Below are positions 39,152-48,190 of a stretch of DNA of 64,000 nt, piece after piece; the first letter of the stretch is position 1; every line of letters starts with the position of its first letter. The stretch lies in NCBI RefSeq assembly GCF_000725885.1, contig NZ_JODR01000010.1, positions 1 through 64,000 on the forward strand, given 5' to 3'. This DNA is from Streptomyces albus subsp. albus (GTDB lineage: Bacteria; Actinomycetota; Actinomycetes; Streptomycetales; Streptomycetaceae). The notes beneath the pieces are model-generated. The model did not search any database and was not told the origin of the DNA. It worked only from the letters and a program-made list of their open reading frames with translations. The translations under genes and the position numbers were made by a program.

Positions 39152-39185
39152 GGGCCCGCCCGAGGAACCTGCCGCGGGCGGGCCC
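39152..39185 (+). terminator. Stem-loop terminator after the P450
   Basis: A perfect 11-bp G/C stem (GGGCCCGCCCG at 39152-39162 with CGGGCGGGCCC at 39175-39185) begins 34 bp after the P450 stop. It has no T-tract, as is usual in Streptomyces. It separates the pentapeptide-P450 unit from the peptidase gene, which has its own start region. Confidence 0.65.
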
Positions 39186-39388
39186 GGCCGGGAGGCACCT
39201 CCCGCGTGGCGGCGCCACCGTGCGACGCTCCCCGTCACCGGAGCGGTGGCTCTCACGGGCCCGGCCGGCGAACGGCCGGCCGACGGGCAGGCGGGCTGTC
39301 CGTCCCGCGCCGTCGTGCGCTTGCTTCGCGTCGCCCTCACCACCCGGCAGCCGACGATCCGGCCGCCGCTGTTCGAAAGGGAAACTCC

Positions 39389-40897
39389 GTGCGCCGCTCC
39401 TCCAGACCCTTCGCCGGCCGCGCATTGCGGCTCGTCGCGGTCACCACGTTGACGCTCACCTGTCTTGCCGCGCAGCAGGCGACCGCCGCCCCGCCGTCCG
39501 CCGGCGGCGAAGGCGCCACCGCGGCCACCGGCCGGAGCGCGGGCGCCGTCACAGCCGACGAGCTGGCCCAGCAGGTCCGGGGCCGTGACGTGCTGCCCCA
39601 TCTGGAGGCGTTCCAGCGGATCGCGGACGCCAGCGGGGGTGACCGGGGCTACAACCGGCCGGGGTTCACACGCTCGGTGCGGTATGTGACGGCCCAGCTC
39701 ACGAAGGCCGGCTACCAGGTGCGGCAGCAGAAGGTGCCGTACACCGACTTCGACGTCACCGAGGAGAAGCTGACGGCCCGGTCGGGTGACGGGCAGGAGC
39801 GGGACGTGCCGATCCTGATGACCCGCTTCACGCCCTCGACGGACGCCGACGGCATCGAGGCACCGCTGGTGGCGCTGCCCGACGGCAGAAACGGCTGCTC
39901 CGACGCGGACTACGAGGGGGTGGCCGCACGCGGTGCGGTCGTCGTCCTGGGCCGCAACGCCTGCGGGTTCGGCCTCCAGCAGCAGGTGGCGGCACGGGCG
40001 GGGGCGCGGGCCGTGGTGATGTACTACCCGACCCCGTCGCCGGACAACAACTACCGTCTGATGGGCATCCCGCGGGAGAACTTCGTCATCCCGATGGGCA
40101 TGGTCTCCCAGACGGACGGGGAGCGGCTGGCCCGGCAGGCGGCGTCCGGCGACGCGGCCCGGGTGCGGCTGACGCTGCGGGCCCAGGACGTGCGGCGCAC
40201 GACGGTCAACCTCATCGCCGAGACGCGCGGCGGCGATCCGGACGACGTGGTGGTGATGGGCGGTCACCTCGACAGCGTGCCGGAGTCCCCCGGGATCAAC
40301 GACAACGCCTCGACGGCCGGCACCGTCCTCCGGACCGCGCTGGCGATGGCGCCGCACCAGGACCAACTGCGCAACAAGGTGCGGTTCATGTGGTGGGGTG
40401 CCGAGGAACTGATCGACGTGGGCTCGTACTACTACGTCGAGAACCTCTCCCCCGCGGAGCGCGGGCGCATCGCCGCGGTGATCAACGGTGAGCTGCTGGC
40501 TCCCTCCAACCACGCGCGGTTCGTGTGGGATCCGGGCACGGGCGGCAGCCACGAGCTGGCCGAGATGTTCGCCGGCTACTTCGACCGGAAGGGTCTGCCG
40601 TACGAGCGGCAGGATCCGGGGGCGATCGGTTCGGACCATCTGCCGTTCCAGGAGGCGGGGATCCCGGCCGGCGGCATCGACGGCGGGAACCTCAAGGTGA
40701 AGTCGGCGGAGCAGCAGGCCCGTTACGGCGGTACCGCCGGGCAGATGTTCGATCCGTGTTATCACCAGAAGTGCGACCGCCTGGAGGCGATCGACCGTAC
40801 GGTTCTCGACCAGAACGCTCCGGCGCTGGCCTGGGTGGTGGCGCGGCTGGCCACGGATGACGAGGCGGTGCGGACCGTCCGACAGGCAGGGCGCTGA
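39389..40897 (+). CDS. Secreted M28-family zinc aminopeptidase with PA domain, 502 aa
   Basis: GTG 39389 (after AAGGGA) gives a signal peptide: RR near the start, a hydrophobic VAVTTLTLTCLAA core and an ATA-APP cleavage site. A protease-associated domain lies around residues 120-270 (EGVAARGAVVVLGRNACGF). The M28 metal ligands follow: GGHLDSVPESPGINDNAS (His, Asp), WGAEELIDVGS (Glu-Glu) and IGSDHLPFQEAG (last His). At the fourth ligand, where relatives read N-F-D-M, this protein has INGELL, so Asp is replaced by Glu. Expected role: release of N-terminal residues from extracellular peptides. Proximity to the pentapeptide-P450 unit is noted, but its extracellular location argues against obligatory maturation. 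Confidence 0.9.
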   Translation: MRRSSRPFAGRALRLVAVTTLTLTCLAAQQATAAPPSAGGEGATAATGRSAGAVTADELAQQVRGRDVLPHLEAFQRIADASGGDRGYNRPGFTRSVRYVTAQLTKAGYQVRQQKVPYTDFDVTEEKLTARSGDGQERDVPILMTRFTPSTDADGIEAPLVALPDGRNGCSDADYEGVAARGAVVVLGRNACGFGLQQQVAARAGARAVVMYYPTPSPDNNYRLMGIPRENFVIPMGMVSQTDGERLARQAASGDAARVRLTLRAQDVRRTTVNLIAETRGGDPDDVVVMGGHLDSVPESPGINDNASTAGTVLRTALAMAPHQDQLRNKVRFMWWGAEELIDVGSYYYVENLSPAERGRIAAVINGELLAPSNHARFVWDPGTGGSHELAEMFAGYFDRKGLPYERQDPGAIGSDHLPFQEAGIPAGGIDGGNLKVKSAEQQARYGGTAGQMFDPCYHQKCDRLEAIDRTVLDQNAPALAWVVARLATDDEAVRTVRQAGR

Positions 40898-40975
40898 CGG
40901 AAGGTCCCGGGCACCGCACACCGGGCGGTCTCCCGGGGCTTCCCGTACACCGGTTTCCCCTGCACGCGGCACACT

Positions 40976-41024
40976 CGGCATCCGGCATCCGGTATCCGGC
41001 ATCCGGCGTTCGGCGTTCGGCGTT
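40976..41024. repeat. Seven tandem copies of a 7-bp repeat
   Basis: CGGCATC, CGGCATC, CGGTATC, CGGCATC, then CGGCGTT three times: seven consecutive heptamers in the gap between the convergent peptidase and NUDIX genes. A simple-sequence array likely to vary in copy number. Confidence 0.85.
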
Positions 41025-41061
41025 CGGCGGGCATCCGGGGGCTCCTGGGTGTCCGCCGGGC

Positions 41062-41757
41062 TCAGCTGTGGGCGTGCGCGGAGGAGAGGAACCAGGCGGG
41101 CCCCTCCTCGGCCGCCGCCTGCTCGATGCGCAGGAGCGCGAACGGTTTCATCTCCGGCAGCGCGTCCGTCCGGAACCAGCCCACCTCCAGGGATTCGTCG
41201 TCGTTGACACGGGCCCGGCCCGCGGACTCGGCGGTGGCCCGGCAACGGAAGGTGATGTCCATGAATTGGCACACATCGCCGTTCGGGTAGGTGACGGGCT
41301 TCTCCACGCCGTGCACCAGCGCCACCCGCTCGGGCACGCACCGCACATTGGTCTCCTCGAACACTTCGCGCACCGCGCAGTCCGCGGGCTGCTCGCCCGG
41401 CTCGGGGATGCCGCCGATCACCGACCACAGGCCGGTGTCGGCGCGCCGTCCGAGCAGTACCCGGCCCTCGTCGTCGAAGACGACCGCGCTGACGCCGGGC
41501 AGATACAGCAGTTGGTGTCCCGCGGACAGCCGCAGGTCACGAATGAATTCGGGAGTTGCCATGCCCCGACGATACGTCGCGGCCCCGCGGTCCGCGCGGC
41601 TGCGGCGCAGCACCCACAGGGCGGTCGCGGCGGCCAGGACGCCCAGGCCGGTCAGCGCGCTCAGCAGGAGCTGCGTCCCGCCGTCGGGAACCACCAGGCT
41701 CAGGAGGACGTTGGCGACGAGGCCGACGGCGAGCACGGTCCACAGCAGTGATGTCAC
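41062..41757 (-). CDS. NUDIX hydrolase with N-terminal membrane region, 231 aa
   Basis: The NUDIX box is GGIPEPGEQPADCAVREVFEETNV (G-x5-E-x7-REVxEE pattern complete), so it should hydrolyse a nucleoside diphosphate derivative. The catalytic domain begins near residue 66 (ATPEFIRDLRLSAGHQLLYLPG), where many stand-alone relatives start. Upstream and in the same frame are two hydrophobic segments (LLWTVLAVGLVANVLLSLVV and LLLSALTGLGVLAAATALWVL). GTG 41757 has a strong GGAGGA at 5 nt, while the internal ATG at 41562 has no comparable site. A membrane-anchored form is therefore favoured; two products from two starts remain possible. Confidence 0.8.
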   Translation of the reverse strand: MTSLLWTVLAVGLVANVLLSLVVPDGGTQLLLSALTGLGVLAAATALWVLRRSRADRGAATYRRGMATPEFIRDLRLSAGHQLLYLPGVSAVVFDDEGRVLLGRRADTGLWSVIGGIPEPGEQPADCAVREVFEETNVRCVPERVALVHGVEKPVTYPNGDVCQFMDITFRCRATAESAGRARVNDDESLEVGWFRTDALPEMKPFALLRIEQAAAEEGPAWFLSSAHAHS

Positions 41758-41898
41758 GGGGTTCCTCCGCTACGGGTCGGACGGTCTGCGGCCCACCCTG
41801 CCCGTCCGCCGGGGCCGTGCCCACGGTGTCCGCTCCCCCGCCGAAGGTGTAGCCCGCTACACCGCGCACCGGGCGGTCCGCCCCGTACGCTGATCGCC

Positions 41899-43092
41899 AT
41901 GCGCGGGGGCGAGGGACGTCGGGTGCTGCGGGACGCGGGTCGTGCCTCGGTACATCTGCTGGTGGGGGCCGGGCTCGCCGTGGTCTGCTACGTGATGATC
42001 CGTCTGGTGCTGCTCGCCGCCGCGGCCACCCTGTCCGTGATCGGCGCGGGCATGCTGCCGGAGACCGTGCGGCTGCTGCGCGGGCTGGCCGGACTCGAGC
42101 GGCGCCGGACCGCCGCCCGGCTCGGCTCCCCCGTCCCCGAGAGGTATCTTCCGCTGGACCGCGGCTCGCTGCTGGAGCGGATCCGTGCCGCGGGCAGCGA
42201 CCCGGGTACCTACCGGGACGTCCGCTGGCTCGTGGCCCACCTGCTGTACGGGCTGTTGTTCCTGTACGCCGCGATGGTGCTGTGGCCGCTGGGGCTGCTG
42301 GTGGACGGTGTCGGTTGCGGACTGGCCGGGCGCCGCCCCGTGCTGCTGCCGCGCATCGGGGACCTGGCGACGCTCCAGGCACGGCTGTCCCGCACCCTGC
42401 TGCTGCCCTCACCCAGCGCCCGGCTCGCGGAGCGGATCGACGAACTGGCCGCCACCCGGGCCGGCGCCGTCGCCGCGCACGGTGCCGAACTGCGCCGTAT
42501 CGAACGGGACCTGCACGACGGAGCCCAGGCACATCTGGTGGCGCTCTCCATGCGGCGGGGGCTGGCCCGCCGCGCCTACGACCACGACCCGGCGTCCGGC
42601 CGCGCCCTGCTGGACGCCGCCCAGGACCAGGCCGAGGAGGCACTGGCACAGCTGCGGCACGTGGTGCGGGGCATCCATCCGCCGGTGCTGACCGACCGCG
42701 GACTGGTGGGCGCGGTACGGGCGTTGGCCGCCGGGAGCGGGCTGGAGGTGTCGGTCACCGTGCACGGTACGGCCGGCGGCCCGGGGGATAGTGCCGACGG
42801 CGCCCGGCCCCCCGCGGCGGTCGAGGCAGCCGCGTACTTCGCCGTCGCCGAGGGCCTCACCAACGCCGCCAGGCACAGCGGCGCCCGGCGGGCGTCCGTG
42901 GCACTAGAGCGCGCGGACGGGCTGTTGCTGGTCCGGATACGGGACGAGGGACGCGGCGGCGCCGACGAGAACGAGGGCACGGGTCTGCTGGGCATCCGCC
43001 GCAGAGTGGCGGCGCTGGACGGCACCGTGCGGCTGACCAGCCCCGTGGGAGGGCCGACCGTGGTGGAAGTGGAGCTGCCGTGCGTGTGGTGA
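41899..43092 (+). CDS. NarL/DesK-type sensor histidine kinase, 397 aa
   Basis: Membrane sensor of a two-component system. Hydrophobic segments occur at about residues 18-55 (LLVGAGLAVVCYVMIRLVLLAA) and 115-145 (LLYGLLFLYAAMVLWPLGLLV). The HisKA_3 box is IERDLHDGAQAHLVAL, with the phospho-accepting His in LHDG. The ATPase half contains EGLTNAARHSGA (N box), IRDEGRGG and GTGLLGIRRRVAALDG. Its last codons overlap the start of the response regulator by 13 bp. The partner regulator is frameshifted. Confidence 0.9.
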   Translation: MRGGEGRRVLRDAGRASVHLLVGAGLAVVCYVMIRLVLLAAAATLSVIGAGMLPETVRLLRGLAGLERRRTAARLGSPVPERYLPLDRGSLLERIRAAGSDPGTYRDVRWLVAHLLYGLLFLYAAMVLWPLGLLVDGVGCGLAGRRPVLLPRIGDLATLQARLSRTLLLPSPSARLAERIDELAATRAGAVAAHGAELRRIERDLHDGAQAHLVALSMRRGLARRAYDHDPASGRALLDAAQDQAEEALAQLRHVVRGIHPPVLTDRGLVGAVRALAAGSGLEVSVTVHGTAGGPGDSADGARPPAAVEAAAYFAVAEGLTNAARHSGARRASVALERADGLLLVRIRDEGRGGADENEGTGLLGIRRRVAALDGTVRLTSPVGGPTVVEVELPCVW

Positions 43093-43725
43093 TCGCGGAG
43101 GACAACGCCCTGCTGCGGGAGGGGCTGGTGCTGCTGCTGGGCTCGGCCGGGCACGAGGTGGGCGGGTGTCGCCACGACGGGGCCCGAGGTGTTGCCGCTG
43201 CTGGTGGAGCAACGGCCGGACGTGGCCGTCCTCGACGTACGGCTGCCGCCCGACTTCCGCGACGAGGGCCTGCGGGCCGCGCTCGACGCCCGCCGCCTGC
43301 TGCCCCGGCTGCCGGTGCTGGTGCTGTCGCAGTATGTGGAGGAGACGTACGCGACGGAGCTGCTGGGCGGCGGGGCGCACGGGGTGGGCTATCTCCTCAA
43401 GGACCGGGTCGGGCGGGTGGAGGAGTTCCTGGAGGCACTGGAGCGGGTCGCCGCCGGGGGCACGGCGCTGGATCCCGAGGTCGTCACCGAGCTGATGTCG
43501 CGGGGCCGAGGCGGCGGGCCGCTGGCGGCGCTGACGCCCCGCGAGGAGGAGGTGCTGCGGCTGATGGCGGAGGGCCATGACAACGCGACCATCGCCAAGG
43601 TCCTGGTCATCACGGAGCGTTCGGTGCACAAGCACATCGGAAACGTCTTCGCGAAGCTGGGGCTGCCGCCCGCCGACAGCGGCCACCGCAGGGTCCTGGC
43701 GGTGCTGGCCTACCTCGGCCGCTGA
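43080..43725 (+). pseudogene. LuxR-type response regulator interrupted by a +1 frameshift
   Basis: Translation from GTG 43080 gives a normal receiver start (RVVIAEDNALLREGLVLLLGSAGHEVGG) and then loses homology. A second frame, entering around GVATTGPEVLPLLVEQRPD, carries the phosphorylated Asp (VAVLDVRLP), the Lys loop (YLLKDRVG) and a complete LuxR HTH (LTPREEEVLRL...ITERSVHKHIGNVFAKLGL), ending at 43725. Dropping one G from the G-rich run GGTGGGCGGG near 43158-43167 restores a continuous ~214-residue regulator. Either the gene is inactivated, with its kinase left as an orphan, or the base call at this homopolymer-like site is wrong. Confidence 0.85.
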
Positions 43726-43950
43726 CCGCCCCGGCCCCCGCGCGGAGACCGGCCGCGCCCGGCCCGTAGCGGCGGGTCCGGCACACCGGCCGGGGCATGC
43801 GCGGACGATCCCGGGGGCCGGCCCTGGGGGCTGGCCCGGCCGGCGCCCGCGGCGGCCGGCGAGCCCGCTGTGGCGGGAGGGAGCGGCCCGGTGTCCCGGT
43901 GGGGCTCCACCATGCGGGCCGCGGGGCGGCGCCTGGCCGGGGGCGCTCGT

Positions 43951-44562
43951 TCAGGTGCGGAGGGCCGCGAGGCGGGTGCGGATGTGGTGGACGGCGGTCT
44001 CGGCGTCGTCCACGGTGACGGTGAAGACCCGGCCGTCGCCCAGGCGGAGGACGAGGCCCTCGCCCCGGCGGATGATCACCGCGGTGCCCTTCTCGGGCCG
44101 CGAGCGGTAGCCCCATCCGCCCCAGTGGCAGGGGGTGAGGCGGGGCGCGTGGTCGGCGGCGACCACGTCCCGCAGATGGATGCGGCGGCGGGGCACACCG
44201 GCGTGGCCGCAGCGCACCTCCAGGGCCTCGTCCTCGACGCGGACCTCGACGTGGACGAAGGCCAGGGTGCCGCAGAGGATGAGCAGTCCGGTGGCGACGC
44301 AGCCGACGACGGACATGACCAGCGGCACGAGCCCCGACGACCAGCCGGGGTCCACCGCCAGTTCGATGCCGAGGGCCAGGCAGCCCGCGCCCAGGGCGGC
44401 GAGCGCCCACTGGAGCCGGCTGGTGGCCCGCCCGGTCCACACCGCCGCTCTCGCCGAGGCGACGGCGAGGGAGGTGGCGGGGGCGACGGTCTGTTCGCTG
44501 TGGTGGCGAGGTCCGGCGCCGCCCTCGGGGGGCAGCGCGCCCTCGCGGGGCTGGTCCCTCAT
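43951..44562 (-). CDS. Two-TM protein with PH-like domain, 203 aa
   Basis: ATG 44562 is chosen as the start of the conserved part. Two hydrophobic segments (WALAALGAGCLALGIEL and LVPLVMSVVGCVATGLLILC) are followed by a C-terminal domain of alternating beta-strands (VEVRVEDEALEVRCG, PRRRIHLRDVVAADHA, GTAVIIRRGEGLVLRLGDGRVFTVTVDDAE). This is the pattern of actinobacterial membrane-attached bacterial PH-domain proteins. No catalytic residues are seen. Function unknown. It is convergent with the response regulator gene. Confidence 0.8.
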   Translation of the reverse strand: MRDQPREGALPPEGGAGPRHHSEQTVAPATSLAVASARAAVWTGRATSRLQWALAALGAGCLALGIELAVDPGWSSGLVPLVMSVVGCVATGLLILCGTLAFVHVEVRVEDEALEVRCGHAGVPRRRIHLRDVVAADHAPRLTPCHWGGWGYRSRPEKGTAVIIRRGEGLVLRLGDGRVFTVTVDDAETAVHHIRTRLAALRT

Positions 44563-44732
44563 GTTCGGCAGCGTACTCCCGACAACGGGCGCGGGCAGCC
44601 CGAAGCGGCGACGCGGTCGTGACTCTCCGATCGTTCCCTCCGCCGCCCGGACACGCAGCGTCACCGGCGCAGACGAGCCGCAGGCGGCGGCGCGGGCGGA
44701 GACGCAGGCCGAGGGGCGGAAAGAAGCGCAGG

Positions 44733-45533
44733 TCAGCCGCGTACGGCGCCGGCGGAGGCGAGGAGGCGGCCCTCGGCGTAGGTGAGGGCGGCCTCGGGGA
44801 GGGCGGCGGGCCTGCCGCTGTGCAGCACGGTGAGTCCGCCGGTGGGTGCGGCGCCGGCGTCCGGGCCGCTGCCGGCGCGGCGCAGCGCCTGGGCGCAGAC
44901 GGCGACGGCGGAGCCCTGGAGGGCGGGGCCGACGGCGCCGGAGGCGCCCAGGGCCTCACGGATGCGCTCCCCGACGAGTTCGTAGTGGGTGCAGCCCAGG
45001 ACGACGGTCTCCACGTCGTCCGGGGTGCGTTCGGCCGCGGCGTGGACCGCGGTGGTGATGAGCTGTTCGTCCCCGCTCTCGATCGCTTCGGCGAGGCCGT
45101 GGCAGGGCACGCCGGTCACGTCGGTGCCGGCTGCGTACTCCTCGATGAGCCGCTGCTGGTAGGGGCTGCCGGTGGTGGCCGGGGTGGCCCAGACGGCGAC
45201 CCGGCCGCCGGTGCCGGCGGCTGCGGCGGCGGCCGGTTTGACGGCCGGTACGGTACCGATCACCGGGAGTGCGGGCTCCAGTTCGGCGCGGAGGGTGGGC
45301 AGCGCGTGCACGGACGCGGTGTTGCAGGCCACGATCAGCGCGTCCGGTTCGTACGCGGCGGCGGCGCGGGCGCACAGCAGGGCGCGCTCGGTGATCCCGT
45401 CCGCGTCGCGCGGCCCCCAGGGCATGCCGTCCGGGTCGAGGGAGAGCACCAGGTCGGCGTCGGGGCGTGCGCGGCGTACCGCCGCAGCCGCGGCGAGCAG
45501 GCCGATACCGGAGTCCATGAGCGCGATCTTCAC
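44733..45533 (-). CDS. Glutamate/aspartate racemase family protein, 266 aa
   Basis: A cytoplasmic cofactor-independent racemase of the MurI type. Both catalytic Cys motifs are present (ACNTAS and GCTHYE), as is the N-terminal DSGIG. GTG 45533 gives the expected N-terminus (KIALMDSG) but no Shine-Dalgarno sequence precedes it, so it may be leaderless. The sequence is Ala-rich. The segment DADLVLSLDPDGMPWGPRD replaces the DxxxxPYG-type region of canonical MurI (here M-P-W-G). It may be a second racemase rather than the housekeeping one. It is divergent from the HpnB-like glycosyltransferase. Confidence 0.85.
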   Translation of the reverse strand: MKIALMDSGIGLLAAAAAVRRARPDADLVLSLDPDGMPWGPRDADGITERALLCARAAAAYEPDALIVACNTASVHALPTLRAELEPALPVIGTVPAVKPAAAAAAGTGGRVAVWATPATTGSPYQQRLIEEYAAGTDVTGVPCHGLAEAIESGDEQLITTAVHAAAERTPDDVETVVLGCTHYELVGERIREALGASGAVGPALQGSAVAVCAQALRRAGSGPDAGAAPTGGLTVLHSGRPAALPEAALTYAEGRLLASAGAVRG

Positions 45534-45618
45534 GTGGAGCAACTGTAATCGATCGACCGTCCGGGCCCGGCCCGGTCAGGGTGCCGCGCGGGCCGGGCTT
45601 GGGGCAGACTGCGGCACG

Positions 45619-46770
45619 ATGAACGCGCCGACCTGGATCACCGCCGTCCCGCTCGTCTCGCTGGCCGCATGGGTGTGGCTGCTGCTGGGGCAGGGGTTCT
45701 TCTGGCGGACCGATGTGCGCCTGCCGACCGTGCGCGGACAGCCGGAGCCGGCCCGGTGGCCGTCGGTGGCCGTGGTCGTACCGGCCCGCGACGAGGCCCA
45801 GGTGCTGCCCGAATCGCTGCCGTCGCTGCTGGCGCAGGACTATCCGGGGGACGCGTGGGTGCTGCTGGTGGACGACGGCTCCACCGACGGGACGGCGGCA
45901 CTGGCCCGTTCGCTCGCCGAACGGACACCGGACGGGCTGCCGTTGACGGTGCTCGACGCCGGTGAACGGGAACCGGGGTGGACGGGGAAGCTGTGGGCCG
46001 TGCGCCGCGGCGTGGCGCACGCCCGCGCGAGCGCGGAGCCGCCCGCGTTCCTGCTGCTGACGGACGCGGACATCGCGCACGCGCCCGACTCGCTGCGCCG
46101 GCTGGTGCACGGCGCGCTGGCCGGGCGGCTCGATCTGGTCTCGCAGATGGCGCGGCTGCGGGTGCGCACCGGCTGGGAGCGGATGATCGTACCCGCGTTC
46201 GTCTACTTCTTCGCGCAGCTGTATCCGTTCCGCTGGGTCAACAAGCCCTCGGCGCGGACCGCGGCGGCGGCCGGCGGCTGCGCGCTGCTGCGCACTCAGG
46301 CGGCGGAGCGGGCGCGGATCCCCGAGAGCATCAAGGACGCCGTCATCGACGACGTGACGCTGGGCCGCGCGGTCAAGCGCGCGGGCGGACGGATCTGGCT
46401 GGGGCTCGCGGACGGGGTGCACAGCGTGCGCCCGTACGTGGGACTGCGTCCGCTGTGGCGGATGGTCTCGCGCAGCGCCTACGCGCAGCTGCTCAACAAT
46501 CCGCTGCTGCTGGCGGCCACGGTGCTCGGGCTCGCCCTGGTGTATCTGGTGCCCCCGGTGTGGGCCTGCGCCGGTTCACCGGTGGGCGGGGCGGCCTGGC
46601 TGGTGATGACGCTGACGTACGTGCCGATGCTGCGCTACTACGGCCGGCCGCTGTGGACGGCGCCGCTGCTGCCCGTGACGGCCGCGCTGTACCTGGCGAT
46701 GACCATCGACTCGGCGGTGCAGCACTACCGGGGCAGGGGCGCAGCGTGGAAGGGCCGCACCTACTCGTGA
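45619..46770 (+). CDS. HpnB-like (hopanoid-associated) GT2 glycosyltransferase, 383 aa
   Basis: A membrane-bound family 2 glycosyltransferase. An N-terminal membrane helix (WITAVPLVSLAAWVWLLLGQGFFW) precedes the GT-A domain with VVVPARDEAQVLPESLPSL, LVDDGSTDGT, the metal-binding LLLTDADIAHAPDSL, and GGCALLR with IKDAVIDDVTLGRAVKRAGG. C-terminal hydrophobic segments follow. The whole resembles HpnB-type glycosyltransferases found with hopanoid genes, yet no squalene/hopene gene is nearby. ATG 45619 lacks an evident ribosome binding site. Confidence 0.85.
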   Translation: MNAPTWITAVPLVSLAAWVWLLLGQGFFWRTDVRLPTVRGQPEPARWPSVAVVVPARDEAQVLPESLPSLLAQDYPGDAWVLLVDDGSTDGTAALARSLAERTPDGLPLTVLDAGEREPGWTGKLWAVRRGVAHARASAEPPAFLLLTDADIAHAPDSLRRLVHGALAGRLDLVSQMARLRVRTGWERMIVPAFVYFFAQLYPFRWVNKPSARTAAAAGGCALLRTQAAERARIPESIKDAVIDDVTLGRAVKRAGGRIWLGLADGVHSVRPYVGLRPLWRMVSRSAYAQLLNNPLLLAATVLGLALVYLVPPVWACAGSPVGGAAWLVMTLTYVPMLRYYGRPLWTAPLLPVTAALYLAMTIDSAVQHYRGRGAAWKGRTYS

Positions 46771-46807
46771 GCCTCCCGCACCTCGCGCCGCCGCCCCGTC
46801 ACGCCGC

Positions 46808-48190
46808 TCACTTGCGGCCCGGGGTCCACTGCATGCCCCAGCCGTACTCCTGGTCGACGGTGCGCTGCGGGCTCACCCCGCGCCGGGGCACCAGATAGCG
46901 GGCCTCCCGGCGGACGATGAGCTCGCCGTTCTCGTTGGTGATCAGCGCGAGGGCGCACACGGTGGAGGGCACGGTGCACTCGTCGAGGGAGAAGTCGACG
47001 GGCGCGCCGTACTGGGGCCGGAGTGTGACGGTGGCGTGCAGCCCGGCGAAGCTGCGGGCGCCCTCGTAGATGGTGACGAAGATGAGGACCCGGCGCAGTT
47101 CGGCGGTGTGGTCGAGGTTGATGGTGAGGTTCTCACCGGTCTCCACGGCGCCGCTGCGGTCGTCGCCGTCGAGGTGGATGAAGGGCGCGCGGTGCAGGGA
47201 GCCGAAGGAGTTGCCGAGGGCCTGGACGACGCCCTTGCGCCCGTCGGTCAGTTCGTAGAGGGCGCACAGGTCCAGGTCGGGGCCGGTCAGGACGCCCATG
47301 GCGCGGGACAGCCGTCCGGCCAGGCCCTTGGGCTGCTGGGCCTGGGCGGTCCAGTTGAGGTTGACGCGCATGGTGCCGGAGGTGCCGCCCTGTTTGGTGA
47401 GGGAGACCGACGGCGCTTCCTTGGTGAGCGTCACCTTGCTGAGCCGTACGGGCGCGGCCGGCCGCTGCGCGGCGGAGGGCTGAGGGGTTGAGGGCTGGGC
47501 GACCGAGGGAGCGGGTACGTGGGGGACGCCTGGCGAGGCGGGGCCCTGCGGCAAGGGGGGCGCCTGCACCCCGGGCGCGTCGGGGACGTGCGGGGTCGGC
47601 GGGCTGTGCGGGTGGACCGGGACGCTGCTGCCGGGCGGCGGGGTGGCGGGCTCGTCCACGGTGATGCCGAAGTCGGTGGCCAGACCCGCCAGTCCGCTGG
47701 CGTAGCCCTGGCCGACGGCGCGGAACTTCCACGCGCCCTGTCTGCGGTACAGCTCCCCCAGCAGGTACGCGGTCTCCCCCGAGGCGTCTGCCGGGTCGAA
47801 GCGGGCGATCTCCCGGCCGCCCCCGCCGCCCGCCGCGCCCGTCTCCGTGAGGCGCACGTACAGGCCGGGAACCTGGCCGAAGGTGCCGCCGTCGGCGGAG
47901 GCGGCGATGACGACGCGGTCGATCTCCGGTTCCAGCTGGGCGAGTTCGACGGTGAGCGTGTCGGTGCCTGCGGCCCCGGCCGTGCTCTTGCCCTCGTGCC
48001 GGACGGCGCCGGAGGGGTGCCGCGGCTGGTTGTAGAAGACGAAGTCGTCGTCCGAGCGGACCTTGCCGCGGGCGTCGAGGAGCAGGGCGGAGGCGTCGAG
48101 GTCCGGCACTCCGGAGCCGGCCGACCAGCCCAGTTCGACCCGTACCGCCTGGGCGGGTACGGGGACGTTGGCCCCCTTGCCCATCGTCAT
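46808..48190 (-). CDS. Double TerD-domain protein (tellurium resistance TerA/TerD family), 460 aa
   Basis: Two TerD-type calcium-binding beta-sandwich domains are joined by a Pro-rich linker. Domain 1 (~1-180) has the hallmark [36 protein letters not shown]. The linker (~185-265) is dominated by Pro, His and Ala. Domain 2 (~270-440) has a variant [43 protein letters not shown] and [14 protein letters not shown] 48190 is preceded by GGGGGAG. Ter proteins act in stress and phage-related responses at the membrane; the exact role here is unknown. The gene stands alone, without the terBCDE set. Confidence 0.9.
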   Translation of the reverse strand: MTMGKGANVPVPAQAVRVELGWSAGSGVPDLDASALLLDARGKVRSDDDFVFYNQPRHPSGAVRHEGKSTAGAAGTDTLTVELAQLEPEIDRVVIAASADGGTFGQVPGLYVRLTETGAAGGGGGREIARFDPADASGETAYLLGELYRRQGAWKFRAVGQGYASGLAGLATDFGITVDEPATPPPGSSVPVHPHSPPTPHVPDAPGVQAPPLPQGPASPGVPHVPAPSVAQPSTPQPSAAQRPAAPVRLSKVTLTKEAPSVSLTKQGGTSGTMRVNLNWTAQAQQPKGLAGRLSRAMGVLTGPDLDLCALYELTDGRKGVVQALGNSFGSLHRAPFIHLDGDDRSGAVETGENLTINLDHTAELRRVLIFVTIYEGARSFAGLHATVTLRPQYGAPVDFSLDECTVPSTVCALALITNENGELIVRREARYLVPRRGVSPQRTVDQEYGWGMQWTPGRK

